Source: Marinilabilia rubra (GTDB taxonomy: Bacteria; Bacteroidota; Bacteroidia; Bacteroidales; Marinilabiliaceae). From it: a stretch of 64,000 nt of DNA. The DNA lies in contig NZ_QEWP01000019.1 in NCBI RefSeq assembly GCF_003121985.1, positions 24,172-88,171 on the forward strand, read 5' to 3'. The position numbers and the translations under genes were made by a program. The notes below the pieces were generated by a model. It searched no databases. It was not told where the DNA came from and worked only from the letters and a program-made list of their open reading frames with translations. This document shows positions 18,301-26,969 of this stretch, piece after piece (positions within the stretch are counted from its first letter, which is position 1; each line of letters opens with the position of its first letter).

Positions 18301-18828
18301 CTTCACATTATAAACCACTACCACCGGAGCTGCATCCCCCTGAACATCCGGCTGAACCAATAACTCCTTCTGTTCTGCATCAATTTTCAGCAACATCCCC
18401 CTGAATCCTTCAGGGTTAACATGATAGTGTTTCTTTTTCTTTTCTGCAATCTCCCGATTTTCGTAGTGGGCCTTTAAATCTGCAGGAATTTCCACCCCAA
18501 AGAATTGGCCGTAAGACCGGGCAAGCACCTTTAGCCCCCAATAGTATTGTCCCTTATTGGGTTCCTTTCGGTTTTTAATGACACTATTTGCAAAAATCCT
18601 GAATTCATGAAGCTTCCCTTTGAGATCGTCTCCTATTTGCAGTTTTTGGCAAACATATTCGAGCCTGCCAAACAGGTTTGAAAAAGTTAGCCCGTCTTCT
18701 TTGGTAAGATGCCTGCAACATTGTTCCAGGGAAATTCTTTGACGTTTTACTTTCTCCGGAACAGAAAAATCCGCTTTGGTTTCTATAGAAATTAAATCAT
18801 CAAAAAAGCGCCGAGCCGGGTCTATCAT
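15346..18828 (-). CDS. Dna2-like PD-(D/E)XK nuclease / superfamily 1 helicase
   Basis: This 1160-aa protein combines a nuclease and a helicase. About residues 340-420 look like a Cas4/Dna2-type PD-(D/E)XK fold: LQGRMDLF (Asp), ILELKSGK (E-x-K) and a downstream helix AAQVRMYNML with Gln. The C-terminal third is an SF1B helicase of the DNA2/NAM7 (Upf1-like) group: Walker A GPPGTGKT near 730, Walker B VDEASQ near 843, motif III LIGDERQLPAVV, motif V DTVERFQGGQKDFI and motif VI LTRARKQI. Its first 330 residues match nothing I know. It stands alone between repeat-rich gaps. Replication/repair or anti-phage roles are both possible; sequence alone does not decide. Confidence 0.8.
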   Translation of the reverse strand: MIDPARRFFDDLISIETKADFSVPEKVKRQRISLEQCCRHLTKEDGLTFSNLFGRLEYVCQKLQIGDDLKGKLHEFRIFANSVIKNRKEPNKGQYYWGLKVLARSYGQFFGVEIPADLKAHYENREIAEKKKKHYHVNPEGFRGMLLKIDAEQKELLVQPDVQGDAAPVVVVYNVKGINDELTASVELMQPGQQLQLLETHRNEDGKVVPGLIVLEPDYLLDVTSIARCFNNIKGKNIRAFELFFIARSEVRKLSKAIHKGNVANMFFDELLNEQPGKKKEFKNVLMDSFKSFPLPYTSLDGIDKSYFNELETQFANLRRVVDNEFRKGDHHPIDRAKSNLEVSLMSPELGLQGRMDLFDESPSENTHYQSKILELKSGKLPFPYDNPSIVSEDHAAQVRMYNMLAQRVLGHHPKRIFNAVLYSAADKEGEALRYVSHFKSFEREIINVRNQIVTWEYRFASDQEPYPLSEVFVRSIDVKKYGLNPADKRFSWFFSKFFDYKKLILDKISPLEQQYFFAFSSFISREKILSKVGDGEYTKGLSALWNKTDLSDEDVFNELRDLTIKENHADNENASITLRRPKDEPRFINFRRGDICVLYPYLRDRFMATNHRVLKCSIESLSNEEVTVKLRQKQSSLDYFSGFDTWVLEHDSLDNNFEQMHNGLFEFLQLPPARRELLLGLRPPVSGNDELREFVNVKDSTYLEESRKEQNQVLSSAWNARDYYLLVGPPGTGKTNLFLRRFVKELISETDLNVLLVSYTNRAVDEMCSSVRAIVQDNMIRIGSSLGCDRSHEDLLLDRKIKNLKNRKEIRELIEDTRLFAGTLSSVLGKNELFELKKFDIAIVDEASQILEPNIINLLGRVNRFVLIGDERQLPAVVTQSPAESKVNDEKLHEIGLLDRRNSYFERMLFLCKKNNWNHAWGELTFQGRMHPDLSLFTNRFFYNNKLKSAELTHQKGKLLDRETGNDGELVNLISENRVVFIPSAFAPRDFSEKHNALEAHLISAILKEISLLHNLSDDDEIVERVGVITPFRSQIASIREQLETDGHTCFERLQIDTVERFQGGQKDFILVSFCMNRPEQLDFLAQNRVMIENLTSGGMKPALVDRKLNVTLTRARKQIILTGNEGVLGPDEIYGKLIGDIHKSGGYFKKGARAILDI

Positions 18829-19182
18829 AAAAACACAGATTTTGACTTAAGATGCGCCGAAAAACGCACCTTTCATCAGTAAATAATTAGTCTAAGTTAC
18901 AGGTCTGATGCCTGCCTGACCGGTAGGCAGGGAACTCACATGGTTGATTATTTACATTTTCTTTTGAGGCAACCGCTGCCATGCTCGTTTCATTCGTACA
19001 AAACATAATAAATTAATTGGTCTGATGCCTGCCTGACGGGTAGACCGACACGAATTAGATATTTCGACTATGCTCAGCATGACACACTTTTGTTTTTTAT
19101 ACTTTTTTGAACAGCTCCCCGGCCGCCATGTAAATTTTGCCCCATTGCCTTTTTCAGCTACCCCTGCTTACAATTTCTAAAT
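18829..19182. other. Gene-free gap with two GTCTGATGCCTGCCTGAC copies
   Basis: GGTCTGATGCCTGCCTGAC occurs near 18902-18920 and again near 19019-19037. The first is followed by a palindromic completion (CCTGCCTGACCGGTAGGCAGG, 18911-18931, 21 nt counted as two arms around CC). Related palindromes lie at 21583 and 36163. No gene or promoter was recognised. Confidence 0.5.
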
Positions 19183-21381
19183 CTACAGATTGCGGAAAAT
19201 GTACTGACTCATCATGGTAAAAAGATGATGTCGGGTATTGCCTCCGTAAATACTGTGATTACGGTTGGGATAAACAAACATATCGAACTGTTTGCCGGCC
19301 TGAATCAGTTGTTCTGAATATTCCACAGTATTCTGAAAATGTACATTGTCATCGGCAGAACCATGAATCAGGAACAATTTTCCACTTAGATTTTCAGCCA
19401 TATTAATGGGACTGTTATCGTCGTAGCCACCGGCGTTCTTCTGAGGTGTTCGCATGTAACGCTCAGTATAAATAGTATCGTAATAACGCCAATTGGTTAC
19501 AGGTGCAACAGCAATTCCTATTTTAAAATTATCGCTTTTACTTAGGCAGATGGAGGACATATAACCGCCAAAACTCCAGCCCCAAATGCCAATCCGGGCA
19601 GGATCCACGTAGCTGAGAGTAGATAAATAATCAGCTGTCTCAATCTGATCATCGGACTCCAGATTTCCCAGCTGCATATAAGTCGACTTCTGAAATTCTT
19701 CTCCGCGGGCTCCGGTTCCCCGCCCATCAACACTAACAACCAAATACCCGTTAGAAGCGAGATATTGCTCCCAGTTAATGCCCCATTTGTCAAGTACCTC
19801 CTGAGAATTTGGGCCACTGTATTGCGACATCAAAACAGGATATTGCGTTAAACTGTCAAACGCCAATGGTTTTATCATGTAACCATTAAGCTCTATTCCT
19901 TCTGAGGTCGTAAAAGTGAAAAACTCCTTTTGGGGAACATCGTATGTTGCCGACTCCTCTTTCAGACTGGTGTTATCTTCTATTATTCTTACCAATTCAC
20001 CATCCGACTTGAAAACAGAAACCACCGGCACATTATTTGCAGATGACCAGGTATTGACAAAGTATTCATAGTTATCACTGAAGTCGGCTTCATTAAAGCC
20101 TTCATCTGTGCTTAGTTTGACCATCTCCTCTCCTTCAATGTTGATGGAATAAACTTCCCGCTTTAATGGAGACTCTTTTGCTGCCTGAAAATAGAACAAC
20201 TCCTCGTCATTGTCATATCCGTAAAAATTGGTAATATCCCATTCTCCGGTAGTAATGCGACGAACCAAAATGCCGGCCATTGAATACAGGTATAAGTGGT
20301 TGTAACCATCATCCTGACCTACATAAACAAAGTGGTTGCCATCCTCAAGAAATTGAATGTTATCCAAAACACTTTCGGTTATGAACTTATCCTCACGAAC
20401 AGTCAGTAAAACATTACTTACGCCACTGGAAGGATTGGCAATAAAAAGCTCCAATTGATTTTGAAGGCGATTTAGTTTCAAAACACCCAGTTTGTCAGGA
20501 TCATTACTCCATCTTAAACGGGGAATATATACATCTTCCATATTTCCCAAATCCATTTCCTTAGTGGTTCGGTCCTTCACATTAAAAACATGAACCGAGA
20601 CTTTGGAGTTTTCTTCACCCGCTTTTGGATATTTGAATTGGTATTGTCCGGGATACAGAGCGTATTCTTCTCTTTCGGGATGTGAGCCTTTATAAAGGGG
20701 AAACGAATATTGTTTCACCTCTGATTCATCAAATTTCACAAAGGCAAGATCCTCGCTGTTGGGAGACCATTCCATGGCTTGGTTATATCCAAACTCCTCC
20801 TCGTAAACCCAGTCAGGAATCCCGTTAATGATTTTATTTTCCTCGCCATCTTCAGTAATAGCGCTGGTGGTACCAAAACGCAGCTTCTTCAAATAAATAT
20901 CATTGTCACGCACATAGGCAATCATATAACTGTTGGGCGAAAAAACAGGAACCTGTTGTTTTCCATCCTCAGCAAGCGGAATTAGCTCGCGGTACTTGCG
21001 TTCGTACACATAATAATTGGCAAGAAATGAATGCCGGTAAATTTTGTCAACATTATTATAGACCAGAATTTTAGATTCATCAGGACTAAACTCATACCCT
21101 TTGATACTCTGAACCTCAGAAGGATTACGCTTAATATTTTCTATATCAAACAAAACATCAACTTTCTCCCCTGTTTTGTAGGAATATTTGACAATCTTAG
21201 TCCCATTGCTTTCCAGGGTGGTGTAATATTCGCCGTCATTCATCGACCGCAACCCGCTAATAGAATGGGCTCTGAATGTTCCTTTCCGGGTAATATCATC
21301 CAGTTCGATTTGCTTTAATTGAGAAAACGATAACTGACCTAAGAGTATCGTAAGCACTAATATCAATGAAAATTTTTGCAT
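19183..21381 (-). CDS. Dipeptidyl peptidase IV (S9B prolyl oligopeptidase family)
   Basis: This 732-aa exported peptidase removes Xaa-Pro dipeptides. It has a signal peptide (residues 1-20, ending SFSQ), an eight-bladed-propeller N-terminal region (about 35-480) with DPP IV hallmarks such as DWVYEEEF, and an alpha/beta-hydrolase C-terminal domain. The catalytic triad is visible: Ser near 603 in GWSFGGYMS, Asp near 678 in HGSADDNVHFQ, His near 709 in NRNHSIYGG. The oxyanion region SVDGRGTGARGEEF is also present. Length and motifs match bacterial S9B enzymes. It stands alone; a possible -7 box TATTTTTG is complementary to 21472-21479. Confidence 0.95.
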   Translation of the reverse strand: MQKFSLILVLTILLGQLSFSQLKQIELDDITRKGTFRAHSISGLRSMNDGEYYTTLESNGTKIVKYSYKTGEKVDVLFDIENIKRNPSEVQSIKGYEFSPDESKILVYNNVDKIYRHSFLANYYVYERKYRELIPLAEDGKQQVPVFSPNSYMIAYVRDNDIYLKKLRFGTTSAITEDGEENKIINGIPDWVYEEEFGYNQAMEWSPNSEDLAFVKFDESEVKQYSFPLYKGSHPEREEYALYPGQYQFKYPKAGEENSKVSVHVFNVKDRTTKEMDLGNMEDVYIPRLRWSNDPDKLGVLKLNRLQNQLELFIANPSSGVSNVLLTVREDKFITESVLDNIQFLEDGNHFVYVGQDDGYNHLYLYSMAGILVRRITTGEWDITNFYGYDNDEELFYFQAAKESPLKREVYSINIEGEEMVKLSTDEGFNEADFSDNYEYFVNTWSSANNVPVVSVFKSDGELVRIIEDNTSLKEESATYDVPQKEFFTFTTSEGIELNGYMIKPLAFDSLTQYPVLMSQYSGPNSQEVLDKWGINWEQYLASNGYLVVSVDGRGTGARGEEFQKSTYMQLGNLESDDQIETADYLSTLSYVDPARIGIWGWSFGGYMSSICLSKSDNFKIGIAVAPVTNWRYYDTIYTERYMRTPQKNAGGYDDNSPINMAENLSGKLFLIHGSADDNVHFQNTVEYSEQLIQAGKQFDMFVYPNRNHSIYGGNTRHHLFTMMSQYIFRNL

Positions 21382-21556
21382 AGCTGAAAATAAATTAGCT
21401 TTAAACTAAAAACACTTAAACAAATGAATACCAGACATCAACTAATAAGTGGCTGTTATTCTATTCACAAACAAAAATAAGCACAATTTGGTATTTTCCT
21501 AAAATGAGGAACTGTTAAGATTATGGTTGATGGAATTATAAACCTGGGCATTTATG

Positions 21557-21831
21557 CAATAGATCGTTAGATTTTCAGATACCTTCCTGACGGCAGTCAT
21601 TAGGTTTAACAGGAACCATATAACACGAATAAACAGCAGCTTAAAGCATGCATTAAATTCCAAAAAGTTGAATTATAGCCTTTCACAATCCCGAACCATC
21701 GGGATAGATATTAGATTTAAGATGAATCATAACCAATTGATTTTCGGAGCGTTAACCCAAAAGCTATTAGCATATAAACAATTGATTCAAAGCTCATTGC
21801 AATCCCGAACCATCGGGATAACGAACTATTA
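21557..21831 (+). repeat. Composite copy of the family 3 repeat with inserted palindromes
   Basis: It starts CAATAGATCGTTAGATTTTC and ends ACGAACTATTA, like other family 3 members, but is 275 bp long. Inside are CCTTCCTGACGGCAGTCA (21583-21600) and two exact copies of ATCCCGAACCATCGGGAT (21688-21705 and 21802-21819). The second half, from AGATATTAGATTTAAGATG, matches 46896-47020 closely, so two repeats may be nested. It fills most of the gap 21382-21874. Confidence 0.6.
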
Positions 21832-21874
21832 TAGGAATAGTATAGATTAAAAAAAACTAAAGAAGTTAAATGCT

Positions 21875-23047
21875 TTACTCTGTTTTGGGAACGGTACTTT
21901 TACTGAAAATTAACATTCCAAGAAACACCACAATACATAATGCAAAAGCCACATAAACAGAGTTTTCATAGTTTCCGAACAAATCTCGAAGATACCCGCC
22001 AATAAACGGCCCGGCTATTCCTGATATACCATAGCCAAGAAACACAAAAGGATAAATTTTGGCAAGATTGCCGATGCCGTAAATCTGGGCTGTTTCCTTA
22101 GCGTATATCACAAAGTTGGCGCCAAAACTAAACCCAACTGCAAAGGCAATAAAAAGGTACACCCCCGGAGTAAGCTGCACAATGCCAATCACCAATGTAA
22201 AAACCCCCATCATCAGCAATGAGAGCGGAATCAAAATTTTCCCGGCCACATAATCATTGAGCCAGCCCCAAAAGAGGCGGCCGGTAAAATTAGCAATCGA
22301 AAAAACAGTAATTCCTAAAACGAGAGTTGTTTCATCAATGGTGAACTGTTCTCCAATTGGTTTAAGATTCCCAATCACCAAAAGGCCCGCAAATGTTCCG
22401 GTAAAAATACCTATGAACAGTTTACGAAATCCATGCTCTTTTAAAAGCTGATTAAAAGGAATCAGTTTGGCAACATGGTGTTCAAGATCCCGACGTTTAA
22501 AAAAGAATGAAGATAACAACAAAAGTATTCCCTTACCTATTCCAACTATCAATAAAACATCCGGCAATTCAAGGCCCGTCACAAACAATTCCTGAGCCAC
22601 AAGTGACTCAGCAATAGCACCACCTCCGAAGCCGGCAGAGACAATTCCGGTAATAAGGCCTTTCTTTTCAGGGAACCATTCAACAGGGATTGAAATAGAA
22701 ATCAGATATCCCATGCCGGTGGCAATGCCGCCTAATAATGAGATCCCAATTAATAAAACAGAGAAATTAACACCCAGCCATTTAATCAATATATATCCCA
22801 ACGTATAAACAAATGCTGAGATAAAAGCCATTTTCTTACCCCCGAGCTTCGCCAATAACGATCGTCCGAGAACCATCGCTATGGTAAAAACGGCAATAAA
22901 AAAACCAAACACGAGTTGAGTCTGGCTGGTTGAAAAAGAGTAATCATTAATCAGCTTAGGGACATAAATGCTCCAAGCATAAATACTGCCTAAAGAGAGC
23001 ATCGTTATAACTGCAGCAAAGACGGTATGTATGGGCCTAGATCTCAT
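21875..23047 (-). CDS. MFS transporter, oxalate/formate antiporter (OFA) type
   Basis: The ATG complementary to 23045-23047 is chosen (390 aa); the longer reading starts with TTG and lacks support. The protein has twelve hydrophobic segments. The opening RPIHTVFAAVITMLSLGSIYAWSIY and the TM region FGFFIAVFTIAMVLGRSLLAKLGGKK (both longer than quoted motifs elsewhere, so read by position: residues 3-25 and 47-72) match the OFA group, whose members exchange small carboxylates. Other features are GFGGGAIAESLVAQELF and GYGISGIAGPFIGGYLRD. The substrate cannot be assigned. No partner gene is adjacent. Confidence 0.82.
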   Translation of the reverse strand: MRSRPIHTVFAAVITMLSLGSIYAWSIYVPKLINDYSFSTSQTQLVFGFFIAVFTIAMVLGRSLLAKLGGKKMAFISAFVYTLGYILIKWLGVNFSVLLIGISLLGGIATGMGYLISISIPVEWFPEKKGLITGIVSAGFGGGAIAESLVAQELFVTGLELPDVLLIVGIGKGILLLLSSFFFKRRDLEHHVAKLIPFNQLLKEHGFRKLFIGIFTGTFAGLLVIGNLKPIGEQFTIDETTLVLGITVFSIANFTGRLFWGWLNDYVAGKILIPLSLLMMGVFTLVIGIVQLTPGVYLFIAFAVGFSFGANFVIYAKETAQIYGIGNLAKIYPFVFLGYGISGIAGPFIGGYLRDLFGNYENSVYVAFALCIVVFLGMLIFSKSTVPKTE

Positions 23048-23386
23048 AACAGAAAGGTGTTTTTTCAGCTTTTTAATTTCAAAATCGCAAAAATACAATT
23101 CCAAGAAGGCTTAAAAATACAATTTGGCATATTAAAAAGCAATTTTAGTTATTTTTCACATTGATGTAACCATTAATTATAAAAAAGGTTGTTTCTTTGT
23201 ACCCGATAGATTTTACGTATTGCACTTCTTGCACAGTTCATTGATTTGCCTTGCCACACTTCTATTTTATTTAATTATCATCATTTTTTATCTTCATCGT
23301 TTCATGAAGGAACTCTGTGCGACAGTCATTTTGACTTTAAACAACTAGACAATATCCATGAAACGCTGACAAACATTTTTATTTAC

Positions 23387-23692
23387 ATGAATCTTTTTGT
23401 AGCAAAGTTGAGCGCCGCGACTACCAGCGACGACTTAAACGATTTGTTCGCCGAGTATGGCGAAGTAGTATCCGCTAAAGTGATTATGGACCGTGAAACC
23501 GGTTCGTCAAAACGCTTTGGTTTTGTTGAAATGAAAGAGGAAGATGCGGCTCAGAACGCCATCAAAGACCTCAATGAATGTCTGTTTGACAACAGTCCGA
23601 TTGTAGTGAAAAAGGCCAGACCAAAAGGTGAAGGACGTGATCGCTCATTTGGCGGCGGTGGCAACAGAAATCGTGGACAAAAAAGATACTAA
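23387..23692 (+). CDS. RRM-domain RNA-binding protein
   Basis: The ATG at 23387 gives 101 aa; the open frame extends upstream to a TTG at 23246, but that part does not look like protein. The product is a single RRM: RNP2 NLFVAKL at residues 2-8, RNP1 KRFGFVEM near 42-49, then a Gly/Arg-rich tail (GGGGNRNRGQKRY). Such small RRM proteins are abundant in Bacteroidota and act as RNA chaperones, often cold-induced. The untranslated region between the preceding gene's start (23047) and 23387 is long, so a structured leader is possible. A bidirectional hairpin follows. Confidence 0.9.
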   Translation: MNLFVAKLSAATTSDDLNDLFAEYGEVVSAKVIMDRETGSSKRFGFVEMKEEDAAQNAIKDLNECLFDNSPIVVKKARPKGEGRDRSFGGGGNRNRGQKRY

Positions 23693-23701
23693 TAATATAT
23701 T

Positions 23702-23757
23702 TTTCCTTAGAGACGTTCAAATTAACAGCATCGCCTCTAAGGAAATTATATTTTTCT
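23702..23757. terminator. Bidirectional terminator between RRM and YhcH genes
   Basis: TTTCCTTAGAG (23702-23712) pairs with CTCTAAGGAAA (23735-23745), followed by ATTATATTTTT. The two genes converge on it. Confidence 0.7.
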
Positions 23758-23758
23758 A

Positions 23759-24214
23759 TTAATCAACCCTTATCTTACCTACCAACTTTTTCACTTTCGA
23801 AGGAATACCATCTGCCACCATGGCTTTATGAATTTCTTCAGGGAAAAAGATAACAAATCCACCTTTAGGGTGATTTACCTCCATACCATCACTCCCCATA
23901 AATAAAGTACAGTCTTTTTCTTCATTATAAGGAACTTCTACCTCCATTTTATATTCCTCGGCATATTTTATCACTTCTGTACCTTCCAGAAGATAGTGAA
24001 TATCAATATGACGTTCATGGGACTCCCAAACGGCCTCTTCTTCAGAGACAGTAGATTGCGCCATGGCATTAATAAAGACATTTTCTCCACTAATTTCTAT
24101 TCTTCCGGCCTTAAATTCTGAAGGATCTATATTTTCCATATAATCCAAAACAATTTCCATTGCCGGATGCAACATATAATACCGGGCAGCATTTTCAAAA
24201 GTATCTATTATCAT
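23759..24214 (-). CDS. YhcH/YjgK/YiaL family protein (DUF386)
   Basis: This 151-aa protein belongs to the DUF386 cupin-like family. Visible features are WESHERHIDIHYLLEG (the HxDxHY metal-binding pattern, near residues 66-78), a central GSDGMEV loop, and FVIFFPEEIHKA with the conserved Glu and His near the C-terminus. Relatives appear in sialic acid and other sugar catabolism, where some act as sugar anomerases. No sugar operon is next to it here, so its substrate is open. Length is normal for the family. Confidence 0.88.
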   Translation of the reverse strand: MIIDTFENAARYYMLHPAMEIVLDYMENIDPSEFKAGRIEISGENVFINAMAQSTVSEEEAVWESHERHIDIHYLLEGTEVIKYAEEYKMEVEVPYNEEKDCTLFMGSDGMEVNHPKGGFVIFFPEEIHKAMVADGIPSKVKKLVGKIRVD

Positions 24215-24460
24215 AACCTGTTTTTATTACAAAGAAAACACTTTTCCCCGACAGATGCTATAATCTTAATGAAGCTTTAATAAGGAAAAACAGGTTTTCG
24301 AAAAAGTTATTTCACTATCCGGGACTATTTTTTGAGCATCTCAAACGTCCATCGCTCAGCAACCCCATAATCCGCTTTCTCCCCCCCCCCGATTGGGACA
24401 TCTTCATATCCTTAATTATTTCGCCCACATGAACCGGCTGGTGCTTTTTAACATACTTAG

Positions 24461-24621
24461 AATCCGTCTATAAACTAAGCAAAATTTGCTTCTGGTCATG
24501 TGTTTGTCAAGAAAGTGCCAGTTACAAGGCTTGCGAAGCCCGAAAATACGCAGTTTACTTGAGTAAATGAGTAATTTTCGGGCAAGCGTAACGCAGTAAA
24601 TGGTACTTTATGGACAAACTC
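24461..24621 (+). mobile_element. MITE-like element, family 1, copy A (161 bp)
   Basis: The left end AATCCGTCTATAAAC and inverted right end GAGTTTGTCCATAAAG are imperfect terminal repeats. The 7-bp sequence TACTTAG flanks it on both sides (24454-24460 and 24622-24628). The interior CCCGAAAATACGCAG ... GAGTAATTTTCGGG forms a hairpin with TTTACT/AGTAAA at its tip. Relatives are at 35951-36122 (inverted) and 39186-39358. Confidence 0.78.
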
Positions 24622-24685
24622 TACTTAGCAATTAGGTTTTCAACAGCTTTTAAATCTCATCTCTTAAGCTCTTTACTTTTAAAAA

Positions 24686-25162
24686 TAACCCCAGGGCAAC
24701 TGTCCCGGGGTTAAACATGCTCCCGGCACTGGGTCCCTGAAAGGGGTCAACTAATTCGGAAAGCGAGAGCTATCTGGATGAATACCGTAGGTTGATCGAA
24801 GAGAGTTGAATTAAGATCGATGATACCTTTTTCCTGATTGACTAAGTTAACCGACAGGGATCAAGATGCAAAGAGCTCGACCTGCAAAAGAGCTGGAGGA
24901 TGTTGACCCCTTATCAGGGATCTTAGGGGGAGATAGTGCATCCAATCCCCGGGACTTTCGCCCCGGGGTTATTCGGATTCGCCGCTTTCAGCGACAGGGA
25001 GGTTCTTCTGTATGAGGGGGGCTTTTCAAGTGTTCGATGTTTCTTGTACGTTCCTGACAAGAGGCCAACTATTCCGGGTACTGTAGTGGTTTATAGGATG
25101 TTGGCCTCATCCAAAAACTAATCATATCCATATATTCACCCCTGACAGGTGTGCCCGGGGTT
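24686..25162. repeat. Three CCCGGGGTTa hairpins
   Basis: Hairpins of the type AACCCC..GGG / CCC..GGGGTT occur near 24690-24712, 24948-24975 and 25137-25156. All end in CCCGGGGTTA. They surround the IS-like remnant. Origin unknown. Confidence 0.45.
24732..24922. mobile_element. Possible remnant of an insertion element
   Basis: GGTCCCTGAAAGGGGTCAAC (24732-24751) is nearly the reverse complement of GTTGACCCCTTATCAGGGAT (24902-24921). The left end is followed at once by a short open frame reading TNSESESYLDEYRRLIEES and a stop, which looks like the end of a longer protein. I cannot name the family. Confidence 0.4.
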
Positions 25163-25456
25163 ATTTAAATTTGCCCCCATGTCTGCCCTGCTTACCGCCA
25201 GGAAGGCATTGGTGGAATTCAATAAAATCGCCATTTTAAACTACAGCCTTAAATTTTCATCATTGTATACGTTTTTCTATGGCAATAACAACTGAATTAA
25301 ACTATCTTTAATAACAACAAAAGCATTACCCAAACTATTTGAGGCGGACAAAGGTTCAATCAAATTTAGTTTGCACACAACAAATCCAGAACCCCGCAGT
25401 CAAGAATAAATATTTTATCTCCTTTGAAAAGCTTGACACTCGTATTTTTAATACTT

Positions 25457-25558
25457 TAATGACAAGTAGTTACACATTCGAACACCCACAAACAGGCGGA
25501 TAATGACAAGTAAGAAATTTCACAATCCAAAAATTTTGACTACTTTTGTCGCGCAGAA
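25457..25558 (+). promoter_or_regulatory. ablA control region: repeated TAATGACAAGTA and a -7 box
   Basis: The 12-mer TAATGACAAGTA occurs at 25457-25468 and 25501-25512, 44 bp apart, on the same face of the helix. TACTTTTG (25551-25558) fits the Bacteroidota -7 consensus; no clear -33 TTTG is spaced correctly. The leader to ablA would be about 80 nt. The repeats are candidates for an activator or repressor site. Confidence 0.45.
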
Positions 25559-25646
25559 ACGATTCACATAAAGTCAAATTTGCTTACCACACGAACCATT
25601 CATAAACCCTAATCAAATAAACTGATTATTCACCAAACTGAAAATT

Positions 25647-26969
25647 ATGGCAATTTTCACAGCAAATCAACAAAAGATTGCAAACAAAATTGATTCATCT
25701 TCCGAGCTTTCGAACTGGAGAGACTGGAAGTGGCATCTCAAACACTCTATTAAAACCATAGACAAGTTTGAGGAACTTACGGGTATAAAATTCCCGGAAG
25801 ATGAAAAAAAACAACTTGAAGAAACTCAGGGGAAATTCCCACTATCTATTACACCTTACTACCTCTCCCTCATTAAAAAAGAGAATTTCAGAAAAGATCC
25901 TGTTTACAAACAATCGTTTCTGGACAACAAAGAATTAAATGTAACTCAATATGAGATGGGCGACCCCCTCTCTGAAGACACTGACAGTCCTGTTCCCGGA
26001 ATTACCCACCGCTATCCTGACAGGGTTCTCTTTCATGTGAGTAATGTGTGTGCAATGTATTGCCGACATTGTACAAGAAAGAGAAAAGTAGGAGATACGG
26101 ATTTTGTACCCGGTAAGTCTCAGGTTGAAATTGGACTGGACTACATTCGCCAAACGCCTCAGGTCAGAGACGTACTTTTATCAGGTGGAGACCCATTCCT
26201 GTTGTCGGATGATTACCTCGACTGGATCCTGACCGAGCTCAGGAAAATTGATCATGTAGAAGTTATCCGCATTGGAACCAGAACACCGGTTGTTTTACCT
26301 TACCGTATCACTGATGATTTGGTGAATATGCTGAAAAAGCATCATCCGGTATGGATCAACACCCACTTTAATCATCCAAGAGAAATCACTTCTTCGTCTA
26401 AAGAAGCTTTAAGAAAGCTGGCTGATGCAGGAATTCCATTAGGAAACCAGTCCGTGCTTTTGGCAGACTTGAACGACTGTCCACGAATCATGAAGGACTT
26501 GGTTCACAAACTGGTTGCTAACCGTGTTCGGCCTTACTATCTCTACCAGTGCGACCTTTCTGAAGGATTGTCACACTTCCGGACTCCTGTAGGAAAAGGT
26601 ATCGAAATCATTGAAAGTCTGATCGGACACACCAGTGGTTTTGCTGTGCCAACCTATGTTATTGATGCACCGGGTGGTGGTGGTAAGATTCCGGTCATGC
26701 CAAATTACATTATTTCATGGTCTACCAACCGGGTGATTCTTCGGAATTACGAGGGCGTAATTACTTCTTACAAAGAGCCGGATCATTATGAAGCCACTAC
26801 TTGTGACCGCAATTGTGATGAATGTAACCTGGAACTGGACTTGAGAGAAGGTTATGAAGAAAATGCCATCGGAATTGAAAAGCTTCTTTCAGATTATGAC
26901 CAAGCTATTTCATTAGTTCCTTCAGACAACGAACGCTTTCAAAGAAGAGACGATAATGGACAAGAGTGA
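25647..26969 (+). CDS. ablA: Lysine 2,3-aminomutase (AblA/KamA)
   Basis: This 440-aa radical SAM, PLP-dependent enzyme converts L-lysine to L-beta-lysine. Cys135, Cys139 and Cys142 ([14 protein letters not shown]) form the 4Fe-4S/SAM site. Lys347 in PGGGGK holds PLP, and Asp303 (QCDLSEG) and Asp340 ([10 protein letters not shown]) match the residues that bind the lysine amino group. All are offset by ten from the clostridial enzyme. Cys278 and the Cys cluster near 386-393 fit the structural zinc site. It overlaps ablB by 14 bp, which indicates a role in N-epsilon-acetyl-beta-lysine (osmolyte) synthesis, not lysine fermentation. Confidence 0.95.
   Translation: MAIFTANQQKIANKIDSSSELSNWRDWKWHLKHSIKTIDKFEELTGIKFPEDEKKQLEETQGKFPLSITPYYLSLIKKENFRKDPVYKQSFLDNKELNVTQYEMGDPLSEDTDSPVPGITHRYPDRVLFHVSNVCAMYCRHCTRKRKVGDTDFVPGKSQVEIGLDYIRQTPQVRDVLLSGGDPFLLSDDYLDWILTELRKIDHVEVIRIGTRTPVVLPYRITDDLVNMLKKHHPVWINTHFNHPREITSSSKEALRKLADAGIPLGNQSVLLADLNDCPRIMKDLVHKLVANRVRPYYLYQCDLSEGLSHFRTPVGKGIEIIESLIGHTSGFAVPTYVIDAPGGGGKIPVMPNYIISWSTNRVILRNYEGVITSYKEPDHYEATTCDRNCDECNLELDLREGYEENAIGIEKLLSDYDQAISLVPSDNERFQRRDDNGQE

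Larger units (their letters stand above)
24215..25646. other. Gene-free region of 1.4 kb with repeats
   Basis: The stretch holds a run of ten C (24381-24390), a family 1 MITE (24461-24621), an IS-like remnant (24732-24922), three CCCGGGGTT hairpins, and the ablA control region. The open frame 24936-25121 looks spurious. Confidence 0.6.

Noticed and set aside
23246..23386. Longer N-terminus of the RRM protein
   Set aside because: It begins with TTG and encodes a His/Phe-rich stretch with no resemblance to RRM proteins; MNLFVAKL at 23387 is the usual start.
24381..24390. Ten-C tract as a phase-variation switch
   Set aside because: It is not inside or directly upstream of any gene.
24936..25121. 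Possible 61-aa gene
   Set aside because: Low-complexity hairpin DNA, no protein-like motif and no ribosome-binding context; it overlaps a CCCGGGG hairpin.
24215..25646. tRNA or riboswitch in the long gap before ablA
   Set aside because: No cloverleaf, T-loop or known riboswitch core could be found by eye; only repeats and promoter-like boxes.
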